The notes under the pieces: model-generated | The model's input: only the letters and a program-made list of their open reading frames with translations | The model's database searches: none | What the model was told of the DNA's origin: nothing | Source of the DNA: Xanthobacteraceae bacterium | Lineage (GTDB): Bacteria > Pseudomonadota > Alphaproteobacteria > Rhizobiales > Xanthobacteraceae | Length of the DNA: 64,000 nt | Assembly: GCA_019454205.1 (NCBI GenBank) | Contig: CP075369.1 | Location: 2,548,501 to 2,612,500 of the forward strand | Direction: 5' to 3' | Made by a program: the position numbers and the translations under genes | Part shown: piece by piece, positions 50,659 through 59,500 of the stretch | Numbering within the stretch: the stretch's first letter is position 1 | Layout of the letters: every line of letters starts with the position of its first letter

Positions 50659-52463
50659 CAATGATTCTCCCGCGGAATTCCGAATGTCTCGGCGACATTC
50701 TGGAACTTAACCGCGGGTTTCAGCACCATGCCTTCGCATAGCTGGTCTACCATTTGGCGCTGGATTTCCTGCCACGGCGTCTGGCTGGCCGGATATTTGT
50801 AGCCGCCGTCCGCCGCGAGCTTCGCGCGGCGCGCGCTCAGCTCCGCTTCATCGATCAGGATATTTGCCTGCCCCTTCCTGAGATCGATACGCACGCGGTC
50901 GCCGGTTTGCAGGATCGCGAGACCGCCGCCCGCCGCCGCTTCCGGCGAAGCGTTCAGGATCGACGGCGAGCCGGACGTGCCCGATTGCCGTCCGTCGCCG
51001 ATGCATGGCAGCGATTTCACGCCGCGATTGAGCAGCGCCGCCGGCGCCGTCATGTTCACCACTTCCGCCGCACCCGGATAGCCGATGGCGCCGACACCGC
51101 GCATGAACAACATGCAGTGCTCGTCGATCTTGAGCGCGGGATCGTTGATGCGCCTGTGATAATCCTCCGGTCCATCGAACACGATGGCGCGCCCCTCGAA
51201 CGCGTCCGGGTCTTTCGGGTCGGAAAGATAGCGGTCGCGAAATTCCTTCGAGATTACGGAAGTCTTCATGATCGCGCTGTCGAACAGGTTGCCTTTCATC
51301 ACGATGAAGCCCGCATCGGCCCGCAGCGGCTTGTCGTAGGGGAAGATCACGTCGCGATCCTGCACCTCGCGGCCCTTGCAGTTCTCGCCGATGGACTTGC
51401 CGTTCACGGTCAGCGCGCCTTCGTGAATCTTCTTCTGTTTCATCAACTCAAAGACGACCGCGGGGATGCCGCCCGCGCGATGGAATTCCTCGCCGAGATA
51501 TTTCCCGGCCGGCATCATGTTCACGAGCAACGGTATCCTGTGGCCGATCTTCTGCCAGTCCTCGACATCGAGCTTCACGCCGATATGGCGCGCGATGGCG
51601 TTCAGATGAACCGGCGCATTGGTCGAGCCGCCGATTGCGGAATTGACGACAATCGCGTTCTCGAATGCTTCGCGCGTGAGAATGTCGGAGGGGCGAAGAT
51701 TTTGCGCGACCATCTCGACGATGCGCTTGCCGGTTTCATACGCAATCTGCCCGCGCTCGCGATACGTCGCGGGAATCGCGGCGCAACCGGGCAGCGACAT
51801 GCCGAGCGCTTCCGCGAGGCCGTTCATGGTCGAGGCCGTGCCCATCGTGTTGCAGTGACCCGCCGACGGCGCCGAGGAAGCCACGAGGTCCATGTATTCC
51901 TCGTAGTCGATCTCCTTGGTGGCGTAGAGTTCGCGCGCCTTCCACTTGATCGTGCCCGATCCCGTGCGCTCTCCCTTGTACCAGCCGTTCAGCATCGGCC
52001 CGCCGGAAAGCACGATCGCGGGGATGTTCACCGTCGCCGCCGCCATGATGCAGGCGGGCGTGGTCTTGTCGCAGCCGGTCGTCAGCACCACGCCGTCGAG
52101 CGGATAGCCGTAGAGCACCTCCACCAGTCCGAGATAGGCGAGGTTGCGGTCCAGCGCCGCGGTCGGGCGTTTTCCCGTTTCCTGGATCGGGTGCACCGGA
52201 AATTCAAAACAGATGCCGCCCGCCGAGCGGATGCCCTCGCGCACGCGATGCGCAAGCTCAAGGTGATGCCGGTTGCAGGGAGAAAGGTCCGAGCCGGTCT
52301 GCGCGATGCCTATGATGGGACGGCCCGATTGCAGTTCCTCGCGCGTGAAACCGAAATTGAGATAGCGCTCCAGATAGCCGGAGGTCACGTCCGGATTGCT
52401 CGGGTCGTCGAACCAGGCCTGCGAGCGCAAGGTGCGGGCGGGCTTCGCGCCGTTATTCGTCAT
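50658..52463 (-). CDS. IlvD/Edd family sugar-acid dehydratase (arabonate/xylonate type)
   Basis: This 601-residue [Fe-S] dehydratase probably acts on a sugar acid such as L-arabonate, D-xylonate or a relative. The cluster cysteines appear in SPCNRHHLELAHRV, TTGCDKTTPA and SAGHCNTMGTASTMN. The C-terminal part has GMVLKPAVKFQ. Length and the SDLSPCNRHH variant place it in the arabonate/xylonate branch rather than valine/isoleucine IlvD. GAGGAAACG precedes the ATG. It is coupled to the following lyase-family gene and lies 19 bases after the CNNM protein gene. Confidence 0.87.
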   Translation of the reverse strand: MTNNGAKPARTLRSQAWFDDPSNPDVTSGYLERYLNFGFTREELQSGRPIIGIAQTGSDLSPCNRHHLELAHRVREGIRSAGGICFEFPVHPIQETGKRPTAALDRNLAYLGLVEVLYGYPLDGVVLTTGCDKTTPACIMAAATVNIPAIVLSGGPMLNGWYKGERTGSGTIKWKARELYATKEIDYEEYMDLVASSAPSAGHCNTMGTASTMNGLAEALGMSLPGCAAIPATYRERGQIAYETGKRIVEMVAQNLRPSDILTREAFENAIVVNSAIGGSTNAPVHLNAIARHIGVKLDVEDWQKIGHRIPLLVNMMPAGKYLGEEFHRAGGIPAVVFELMKQKKIHEGALTVNGKSIGENCKGREVQDRDVIFPYDKPLRADAGFIVMKGNLFDSAIMKTSVISKEFRDRYLSDPKDPDAFEGRAIVFDGPEDYHRRINDPALKIDEHCMLFMRGVGAIGYPGAAEVVNMTAPAALLNRGVKSLPCIGDGRQSGTSGSPSILNASPEAAAGGGLAILQTGDRVRIDLRKGQANILIDEAELSARRAKLAADGGYKYPASQTPWQEIQRQMVDQLCEGMVLKPAVKFQNVAETFGIPRENH

Positions 52464-52482
52464 CGTTTCCTCGTCGGGATTC

Positions 52483-53787
52483 TTATTCTGCGGCTTTCGC
52501 CGGTTCGAGCGGAATGAAAATCAGTTTGTCGATGCGCTTGCCGTCCATGTCGATCACTTCGACACGCCAGTCGCCGATGATGAAGTGATCGCCCTCGACC
52601 GGAATCCGCGCCAGCTTGTCGAGTGCGAGGCCCGCCGCGGTGTGATAGTCGGAAGGCGTATCCTCGATGCCGAGTTCTTCCTTCAGCGCGTCGAGCGAGG
52701 CGCGGCCATCGACGAGCCATGAGCCGTCGGCGCGCTTCAGGATTTCCTTCGCCTCACCCTCGTCGTCGGAAGAAATGTCACCGGCAATGCCTTCCAGCAC
52801 GTCGTGCAGCGTCGCAACGCCGAGGAAGTCGCCATACTCGTCCACCACCAGCGCGATGTGCAGGTTGGCGGAGCGGAACATTTCGAGCAGCCGCAGCACC
52901 GGCAACGTCTCCGGCACATAGAGCGGCTGGATGATGTGTTCCTCGACATTCAACGGCTTGCCGGAAAGGAGGCCGGTCAGGATATCCTTCTTCTGCACGA
53001 TGCCGACCGGACGGCCGATGTCGCCGTCGCGCGCCACCACGATCCGCGAATAGGGACAGTCCGCGATTTCGCGCGCGATGGTTTCGTTCTCGTCGTCGAG
53101 GTCGATCCAGTAAACATCCGTGCGCGGCGTCAGCACCGCCGCGACCGAGCGGTCCGCCAGCGCCAGTACGCCGTGGATCATTTCCTCTTCCACCTCGTCG
53201 ATCACACCCGACTCGGTGCCTTCGGCGATTGCGAGCTTTACTTCCTCTTCGGTCACGCCGTCGGGACGTTCCGTGGGAATACGCAGGATCGCGAGAAAGA
53301 ACGCGGTCGTCTTTTCCAGCAGCCACACCATCGGCCGCGCAATCGTCACCACGATCTGCAACGGTTGCGCGAGCTTTGCGGCGATGACTTCCGGCGTGTT
53401 GAGTGCGATGCGCTTCGGCACCAGTTCGCCGATGATGAGCGAAACATAGGTGATCGCCACCACCACCGCGCCAAACGCGATTTCGTTGGCATAGGTGCCG
53501 AATACCGGAAACCGGCTCAGGAATTCGCCGAGCCGCGCGCCGAGCGTTGCGCCACCGAACGCGCCCGACAGAATCCCGATCAGCGTGATGCCGACCTGCA
53601 CCCCGGAGAGAAACCGGCTCGGATTTTCGGCCAGCGCGAGCGCCCGCGCCGCGCCGCGGCTGCCGCTCTCCGCCATCTGCTGCAGGCGTATCCGGCGGGA
53701 CGAGACGATCGCCATTTCCGCCATAGCAAACAGGCCGTTCAGCAGGATGAGGCCCAGAACGACCGCGACTTCCAATCCAATGTCCAT
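52483..53787 (-). CDS. CNNM/HlyC-CorC family membrane protein (hemolysin-like)
   Basis: The 434-residue protein has an N-terminal DUF21/CNNM domain with four membrane segments (about residues 5-195), two CBS domains (about 210-335; TPRTDVYWIDLDDENETIAR and VVDEYGDFLGVATLHDVLE) and a C-terminal CorC/HlyC domain. Such proteins take part in divalent cation (magnesium, cobalt) efflux or uptake or in ion homeostasis; the name hemolysin is historical. It is 19 bases upstream of the dehydratase gene and may lie in its operon, though the functional link is unclear. Confidence 0.9.
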   Translation of the reverse strand: MDIGLEVAVVLGLILLNGLFAMAEMAIVSSRRIRLQQMAESGSRGAARALALAENPSRFLSGVQVGITLIGILSGAFGGATLGARLGEFLSRFPVFGTYANEIAFGAVVVAITYVSLIIGELVPKRIALNTPEVIAAKLAQPLQIVVTIARPMVWLLEKTTAFFLAILRIPTERPDGVTEEEVKLAIAEGTESGVIDEVEEEMIHGVLALADRSVAAVLTPRTDVYWIDLDDENETIAREIADCPYSRIVVARDGDIGRPVGIVQKKDILTGLLSGKPLNVEEHIIQPLYVPETLPVLRLLEMFRSANLHIALVVDEYGDFLGVATLHDVLEGIAGDISSDDEGEAKEILKRADGSWLVDGRASLDALKEELGIEDTPSDYHTAAGLALDKLARIPVEGDHFIIGDWRVEVIDMDGKRIDKLIFIPLEPAKAAE

Positions 53788-53913
53788 GACGGGCGGGAAT
53801 CTCGCATGGGCCGGGCCGGCCCCGCAATGGCACTCCTGCCATGTCGCCCGTATCGGTTTGAAAAGACGAAAGAAATAGGCTCAATTACCCGCCAAGAAAC
53901 GGGGAAACGCGCC

Positions 53914-55095
53914 ATGTTGCAGACCATCGCAGGCTTCAGCCGGATCGGCGAGGAAAACGCCTTTGCCGTGCTCGCGCGCGCGGCCGAGCTTTCTGCGCAG
54001 GGGCGCGACATCGTGAGCCTCGGCATCGGCCAGCCCGACTTCCCCACGCCGCCGCATATCGTCGAGGCCGCGATCAAGGCGCTGCGCGACGGCCAGCACG
54101 GCTACACCCCTGCGACCGGGATTCTCCCGCTGCGCGAAGCGGTCGCCGCCGACCTTCACAAGCGCTTCGGCGTCGAAGTCTCGCCCGGCCTCGTCGCGGT
54201 CGTGCCCGGCGGCAAGGTGACGATGTTCTCTGCGATCCTGATGTTCGGCGAGCCGGGCGCGGACATCCTCTATCCCGATCCGGGCTTCCCGATTTACCGA
54301 TCGATGATCGAGTTCACCGGCGCGAACCCGATTCCGATTCCGGTGCGCGAGGAAAACGGCTTCGCCTTCTCGGCGGAAGAAACACTCGCTCTCATCACGC
54401 CGAAGACGCGGCTCATTATTCTGAACTCCCCCGCGAACCCGACCGGCGGCGTCACGCCCAAATCAGAAGTCGATAAATTCGTCGCCGGGATGGAGAAGCA
54501 TCCGAACGTCGCGATCATGTCCGACGAGATCTACGACCAGATGGTCTACGACGGCGAGAAGCACGTTTGCCTTCTCACCTATCCGTCGATCCGCGACCGC
54601 CTGATCCTGCTGAACGGCTGGTCGAAGACCTACGCCATGACCGGCTGGCGCATGGGCTATTCGATCTGGCCGCAATCGCTCTACGAGAACATCCGCAAGC
54701 TCGCCGTGAATGCGTGGTCCTGCGTGAATGCGCCGTCGCAATTCGCGGCGCTCGCCGCCCTCACCGGCCCGCAGGATGCGGTCCATTCGATGGTCGCGGA
54801 GTTCGACCGCCGCCGCAAAGTCGTCGTGAGCGAACTGAACAAACTGCCCGGTATTTCCTGCGCGACACCGAAGGGCGCATTCTATGCGTTCCCGAATATC
54901 AAGAACACCGGCTGGAAGGCGAAGAAGCTCGCCTCATCGCTGCTCGAAGAATCCGGCGTCGCCATCATCGGCGGGCCGGACTTTGGAATTCTCGGCGAAG
55001 GCTACGTGCGCCTGTCCTATGCCAACTCGACCGAGAACATCCTGAAAGCGATCGGACGCATGGGCGAGTTCCTTTCAAGCCGCAAGGCAGCATAA
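53914..55095 (+). CDS. PLP-dependent aminotransferase, class I/II (AspC/Aat family)
   Basis: The 393-residue fold I enzyme has the PLP Lys in NGWSKTYAMTGWRMGY, the substrate Arg in GYVRLSYANS, and GQPDFPTPPHIVEAA and NSPANPTGGV loops of family I. It should transfer an amino group between an amino acid and 2-oxoglutarate or oxaloacetate. The ATG at 53914 gives normal family length; the frame is open much further upstream opposite the CNNM gene, without homology. It is divergent from that gene. The amino acid substrate (aspartate, alanine or aromatic) is not resolved. Confidence 0.92.
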   Translation: MLQTIAGFSRIGEENAFAVLARAAELSAQGRDIVSLGIGQPDFPTPPHIVEAAIKALRDGQHGYTPATGILPLREAVAADLHKRFGVEVSPGLVAVVPGGKVTMFSAILMFGEPGADILYPDPGFPIYRSMIEFTGANPIPIPVREENGFAFSAEETLALITPKTRLIILNSPANPTGGVTPKSEVDKFVAGMEKHPNVAIMSDEIYDQMVYDGEKHVCLLTYPSIRDRLILLNGWSKTYAMTGWRMGYSIWPQSLYENIRKLAVNAWSCVNAPSQFAALAALTGPQDAVHSMVAEFDRRRKVVVSELNKLPGISCATPKGAFYAFPNIKNTGWKAKKLASSLLEESGVAIIGGPDFGILGEGYVRLSYANSTENILKAIGRMGEFLSSRKAA

Positions 55096-55102
55096 CAAGC
55101 CG

Positions 55103-55522
55103 ATGCGCGCGTGGCTCGCCGTTCTCTGCGTGCTGCTAGGAACGTCGCTCGCGCACGCGCAACGAACGCGTCCCTCGCACGAACTCTGCGATCCGAAAAA
55201 CCTCAGCGGCCGCCCCTATTTCGTCTGCCTTGAGCGCGCGGTGTTCGATACCAACCGCCAGCTGGACGAACTGACGGCGCGCATTTTCGAACTCATCGAA
55301 AGCCGTGGCGATCTTGCGCCCGCGCAGAAGGGCCGCTGGAAAAGCTCGCTGGAAGAAGCGCAAATACTCTTTGTTCGCTTCCGCAATCAGGAATGTCAGG
55401 CGGTCGCGCCGTTCGAAGGCACGAAGTCGGGACGCATCGGCGCTTTCGACGAACGCCTCACCTGTCTGGTCGACAAGAACGTGACGCGTATGCGCGAGCT
55501 TGAGGCACGCTATCTGAAGTAA
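55103..55522 (+). CDS. LprI/DUF1311-like periplasmic protein
   Basis: The 139-residue product has a signal peptide (about residues 1-19, cut near AHAQRT). The mature part has conserved Cys residues (ELCDPK, YFVCLE, ECQAV, LTCLVDK) and the helix-rich QLDELTARIFELI ... QKGRWKSSLEEAQILFVRFRNQEC pattern of LprI/DUF1311 proteins, some of which inhibit lysozyme. It follows the aminotransferase by seven bases, probably on the same transcript. Function remains putative. Confidence 0.72.
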   Translation: MRAWLAVLCVLLGTSLAHAQRTRPSHELCDPKNLSGRPYFVCLERAVFDTNRQLDELTARIFELIESRGDLAPAQKGRWKSSLEEAQILFVRFRNQECQAVAPFEGTKSGRIGAFDERLTCLVDKNVTRMRELEARYLK

Positions 55523-55531
55523 ATTGGAAGG

Positions 55532-55906
55532 CTAAAGCATTTTTACGGCGCGCAGGCTGCTGACTGCCTCGCTCAGGTCTTTCACCTGAAACGGCTTCTG
55601 CAAGACTTTCGTGCCGCGCCATTCCTCGCGCAGCCCGCTGCTGTCGTACCCGGTGGCAAAAACGAAAGGAATGCCGCGCGCTTTAAGCGCCTCCGCGAGA
55701 GGATAGGTTTCCTTGCCGTGCAGATTGACGTCGAGAATTGCTGCATCCGCCTGAGTTTCGGCAATGAGGCGGATTGCATCCTCGATCTTGGCGGCGGAGC
55801 CGGCGATGGTGTGCCCCAAATCTTCGAGCATGGCTTCGAGAAGCATGGCGACCATCGCTTCATCCTCGATCACAAGCACACGAAAGCCGCTTGCCGGCGC
55901 AGTCAT
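55532..55906 (-). CDS. Single-domain response regulator
   Basis: The 124-residue protein is a bare receiver domain: acidic pocket in VLVIEDEAMVA, phospho-acceptor Asp59 in AAILDVNLHG, and the switch Lys104 in VLQKPFQ. It has no output domain, so it acts as a phosphate sink or adaptor, or as the target of an orphan (HWE-type) sensor kinase as is common in alphaproteobacteria. No kinase gene is adjacent. It is convergent with the LprI-like gene and lies 120 bases downstream of the tRNA. Confidence 0.9.
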   Translation of the reverse strand: MTAPASGFRVLVIEDEAMVAMLLEAMLEDLGHTIAGSAAKIEDAIRLIAETQADAAILDVNLHGKETYPLAEALKARGIPFVFATGYDSSGLREEWRGTKVLQKPFQVKDLSEAVSSLRAVKML

Positions 55907-56024
55907 GCAAAATCCTTATGAAAGCAGCGCAACAAGATCGCGCGCCGCGCCACTCCCGCAATAATAACGCCGGAAAAAATAGGAAGTTCCATTTCGCTGC
56001 CGCGGCCAAAAAAGCCGAGGAAAG

Positions 56025-56102
<78 letters not shown>

Positions 56103-56338
56103 CCAGAGGCGAAAATGCCGGCTGCGGTGCGCCGGCGGCGGTTATGTAGCAATCCGATGACGCAAATGAAAGGCCGATTTGCCCTCAAATCGTGCCGAAA
56201 TGCCGCGTTTTTCGGCGCTTCCCGCCGCCGCTTCCCTGCACGCTAAGTCTGCGAAAGCGCCCCTTGCGCTTGGCCCCGGACGTGCCAAGGTCCGCCCCCG
56301 GGGGCAAAAAGACCCGCAAATTCCAGGCAGAGGAACAT

Positions 56339-57151
56339 ATGCAGTTTCGCACCGGCAAAAACATTGGCTTTGTAGGCGCCCTTTGCGCCGCAGCCGTGGC
56401 TGTTACCGCCGCTTTCTACTCGATCACCGTCATTGCGCAGCCCAAGCTCGACATTCATTTCGTGCCGACCCCGCATGAGGTCGTGAAGCGGATGCTGGAG
56501 CTGGCGAAGGTCGGCCCCGACGACATCCATTACGATCTCGGCTCCGGCGATGGACGCATCGTCATCGCCGCCGTGAAGGACTTCAAGGCCAAGCGCGGTG
56601 TCGGCATTGACCTCGATCCGCAGCGCATCAAGGAAGCCAACGAGAACAAGGCCAAGGCCGGCGTCGGCGACAAGGTCGAGTTCAAGGAACAGAACATTTT
56701 CGAAACCGATCTGCGCGAAGCAACCACGGTTTCGATGTACCTCCTGACCTCCATCAACATCCGCATGCGTCCGAAACTGCTGTCCGAGTTGAAGCCCGGC
56801 ACGCGCATCGCGACCCACGCCTTCAACATGGGCGAATGGAAGCCGGAACACGAAGAGAGCGTCGGCGGCTATCAGGTCTATCTGTTCATCGTGCCCGCCA
56901 AGGTCGACGGCACCTGGACTGTCGAAGGCGAGCGCAAGATGACGCTCGACCTCAAAGCAGAGTTCACCGAATTCGGCGGCACCGCGACCGTCGACGGCAA
57001 GCAGGCCACGGTCAAGGACGGCAAAATCACCGGCACCAAGATCGCCTTCACCGTCGAAATCGACGGCAAGCCCGTGAAATTCGAAGGCACCGTTGACGGT
57101 AACGCCATCACCGGCACCAGCCCCGGTAAGTGGACCGCGAAGAAGTCGTAA
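56339..57151 (+). CDS. Membrane-anchored/exported class I SAM-methyltransferase-like protein, copy 1
   Basis: The 270-residue protein has an N-terminal hydrophobic segment (about residues 9-33, ending FYSITVIAQ), a Rossmann methyltransferase core (about 40-185) with motif I HYDLGSGDGRIVIAAVK and the acidic GIDLDPQRI, and a C-terminal beta-rich region (about 190-270: FGGTATVDG, GTKIAFTVEIDGKPVKFEG). GAGGA precedes the ATG at 56339. A methyltransferase with a signal-like N-terminus is unusual because SAM is cytosolic; the hydrophobic segment could be an anchor with the domain inside. A close paralogue follows 106 bases on. Substrate is unknown. Confidence 0.78.
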   Translation: MQFRTGKNIGFVGALCAAAVAVTAAFYSITVIAQPKLDIHFVPTPHEVVKRMLELAKVGPDDIHYDLGSGDGRIVIAAVKDFKAKRGVGIDLDPQRIKEANENKAKAGVGDKVEFKEQNIFETDLREATTVSMYLLTSINIRMRPKLLSELKPGTRIATHAFNMGEWKPEHEESVGGYQVYLFIVPAKVDGTWTVEGERKMTLDLKAEFTEFGGTATVDGKQATVKDGKITGTKIAFTVEIDGKPVKFEGTVDGNAITGTSPGKWTAKKS

Positions 57152-57193
57152 CGGATGGCGGCCGGCGGCATTACGCCGTCATATAATAAAATA

Positions 57194-57223
57194 CGGCCTC
57201 TCGGCGGAAACGCGGAGAGGCCG
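57194..57223. repeat. Inverted repeat between the paired methyltransferase-like genes
   Basis: CGGCCTCTC (57194-57202) pairs with GAGAGGCCG (57215-57223) around a 12-base loop, just after a TATAAT at 57182-57187. No U-run follows on either strand, so it is not a classical terminator. It could be an operator or mRNA stability element for the second copy. Confidence 0.5.
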
Positions 57224-57257
57224 CTATCATGCAGGAAACACGTTTGAGGGTACCGCC

Positions 57258-58121
57258 ATGTCCGATGCAGCAACCAAACAACCCATCCTGAAGAAAATCG
57301 CGGCCGGTGTAGCCACGCTGGCGCTGGGCGGCGCAATCCTGAACGCCACTGCGCTGGACTGGAACGCATTTGCGCAGGACCAGCCGAAGCTCGACGTGAT
57401 CTATGTGCCGACCCCGCACGATGTGGTGAAGCGCATGCTCGAACTCGCGAAAGTCGGACCGAACGACATCCACTACGACCTCGGCTCCGGCGACGGACGC
57501 ATCGCCATCGCGGCGGTAAAAGACTTCAAGGCGAAGAAGGCAGTCGGCATCGACCTCGACCCGCAGCGCATCAGGGAAAGCCTTGAGAACCACAAGAAGG
57601 CCGGGGTCGGCGACAAAGTCACCTTCCTGAACCGCAACATCTTCGAGACCGATTTCAGCGAGGCAAACACGATCTCGCTTTATCTGCTCTCCACGCTGAA
57701 CCTGAAGCTGCGGCCGACCATCCTCAACATGAAGCCCGGCACGCGCGTGGTCACGCAGAGCTTCACGATGGCGGACTGGCAGCCCGATCACCGCGAAGAC
57801 GTCGAGTTCAAGGAAAACGGCCTCAGCGGTTCGCGCACCGTTTATCTTTTCATCGTCCCGGCGAAGGTCGGCGGAAAATGGGAACTGAGCGACGGCACGC
57901 GCAAGATCGCACTCGATCTTAAGCAGACGTTCCAGTTCTTCACCGGCACCGCGACCATCGACGGCAAGGCCACCGAGATCAAGGACGGCAAGCTGAACGG
58001 CGCGGCCATCCACTTCACCGCCGAAGTCGGCGGCAAGCCGGTCAAGTTCGAAGGCACCGTCGACGGCAATGCGATTGCCGGGACCGGCCCGTCGAAGTGG
58101 ACCGCGAAGAAGACGCTGTAA
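57258..58121 (+). CDS. Membrane-anchored/exported class I SAM-methyltransferase-like protein, copy 2
   Basis: The 287-residue paralogue of the preceding gene has an N-terminal helix (about residues 13-35, then NAFAQD), the same motif I (HYDLGSGDGRIAIAAVK) and GIDLDPQRI, and a matching C-terminal region (TGTATIDGKATEIKDGK, then GKPVKFEGTVDGNAI). Similarity spans the whole length, so this is a tandem duplication with drift in the leader and central loop (a short insert, FKENGLSGSRTVYLF). The function of either copy, and whether they methylate anything, is unknown. Confidence 0.78.
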   Translation: MSDAATKQPILKKIAAGVATLALGGAILNATALDWNAFAQDQPKLDVIYVPTPHDVVKRMLELAKVGPNDIHYDLGSGDGRIAIAAVKDFKAKKAVGIDLDPQRIRESLENHKKAGVGDKVTFLNRNIFETDFSEANTISLYLLSTLNLKLRPTILNMKPGTRVVTQSFTMADWQPDHREDVEFKENGLSGSRTVYLFIVPAKVGGKWELSDGTRKIALDLKQTFQFFTGTATIDGKATEIKDGKLNGAAIHFTAEVGGKPVKFEGTVDGNAIAGTGPSKWTAKKTL

Positions 58122-58153
58122 CAAATCATCGCAAACGGATTGGGGAATCGATA

Positions 58154-59497
58154 ATGGCGACGCGCGAAGGAAGGCTATCCGTTTTCGACGGCGTGATGAT
58201 GCTTTGCGGCATCGTGATCGGTATCGGGATTTTCAAGACGCCCTCGCTGGTCGCCTCGAATTCCGAAAGCGGCCTCACTTTCATCACGCTGTGGGTGGCC
58301 GGCGGATTCATCGCGCTGATTGGCGCGCTTTGTTACGCCGAACTTGGCAGCTCGCATCCGAGTTCGGGCGGCGAATATCACTTTCTGAGCGAAGCCTTCG
58401 GCAAAAAACTCGCCATGCTGTTCGGCTGGGCGCGTTGCACCATCATTCAGCCGGGCGCAATCGCCGCTGTCGCCTTTGTCTATGGCGAGTATATCTCGGT
58501 TGTTCTGCCGCTCGGTGCGAACAGCATCGCCCTTCACGGCGCGATTGCCGTGGTGGCGTTCACGCTGATCAATCTCATCGGATTGAAGCAGGCAAGCTGG
58601 ACCCAGAACGTCTTTGCAATTCTGGCGATTGCCGCGCTTGTCATCGTCGTACTGGCCGCGTTGTTCGCAGGCCCGCAGGCAAGCACGCCACTCGCAGCCA
58701 AACCGCCTTCCGCACCGTGGGCTGCCGCCGGCTTCGCGATGGTTTTCATTCTGCTCACCTTCGGTGGCTGGAACGAGTCCGCCTATCTTTCGGGTGAGTT
58801 GAAGGACGTGAAGCGCAACATGGCGCCGACGCTGATCTGGTCCATCGTCATCATCACGATTCTCTATGTGCTCGTGAATCTCTCCTATCTCTACGTGTTC
58901 GGCCTGCATGGTTTGCGCGACTCGAAAGCGGTCGGCGCGGACCTTATGCGTCTCGCTGCTGGCGGCGGCGGTGCAATCATCCTGAGTCTGATGATCACCG
59001 CAACGGCGTTGAGCACCCTCAACGCTACGATCTTCACGGGCGCACGCGGTTTTCAGGCGCTTGGCGAAGATCTTCCGATACTTAGCTATCTCGCGAAGTG
59101 GAATGGTGACAAGCCGGCAAACGCCTTGATTACGCAATGCGTGCTGGCGCTTGTGCTAATCGGCTTCGGCGCGCTTGCCCGCGACGGCTTCGAAACCATG
59201 ACGGGATATACCGCCCCCGCATTCTGGGGATTCCTGTTCCTTGTCGGCGTTTCCGTTTTCATATTCCGCTCCCGCGGGCTGGTTGCAAAAGACGGGTTCC
59301 GGGTGCCGCTTTATCCTATCGTGCCCGTCATCTTCTGCCTGAGCTGCCTCTGGATGTGCTGGTCGGGCATCAACTACGCACATTACCTGTGGAGCCAGTC
59401 CGGCTACACGATCGGCGGCGTAGGTGCGATTCTCGGTATCGCCGTCATGCTGGCAGGCGTTCCCCTTGTGCTTCTAAGCAAGACCGCGAAAGGCTGA
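58154..59497 (+). CDS. APC-family amino acid permease
   Basis: The 447-residue membrane protein has about twelve helices and the APC landmarks GIVIGIGIFKTPSLV (first helix), AELGSSHPSSGGEYHFLSEA and the FGGWNESAYLSGELKD loop of the LAT/y+ -type group. It should take up or exchange an amino acid or a polyamine. GGGGAA precedes the ATG at 58154, 32 bases after the second methyltransferase-like gene. The neighbours do not reveal its substrate. Confidence 0.9.
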   Translation: MATREGRLSVFDGVMMLCGIVIGIGIFKTPSLVASNSESGLTFITLWVAGGFIALIGALCYAELGSSHPSSGGEYHFLSEAFGKKLAMLFGWARCTIIQPGAIAAVAFVYGEYISVVLPLGANSIALHGAIAVVAFTLINLIGLKQASWTQNVFAILAIAALVIVVLAALFAGPQASTPLAAKPPSAPWAAAGFAMVFILLTFGGWNESAYLSGELKDVKRNMAPTLIWSIVIITILYVLVNLSYLYVFGLHGLRDSKAVGADLMRLAAGGGGAIILSLMITATALSTLNATIFTGARGFQALGEDLPILSYLAKWNGDKPANALITQCVLALVLIGFGALARDGFETMTGYTAPAFWGFLFLVGVSVFIFRSRGLVAKDGFRVPLYPIVPVIFCLSCLWMCWSGINYAHYLWSQSGYTIGGVGAILGIAVMLAGVPLVLLSKTAKG

Positions 59498-59500
59498 CGC

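Noticed and set aside
50754..52517. A long plus-strand frame opposite the IlvD/Edd dehydratase
   Set aside because: Arg/Asp/His-rich low-information protein; the dehydratase with its Fe-S cysteines is real.
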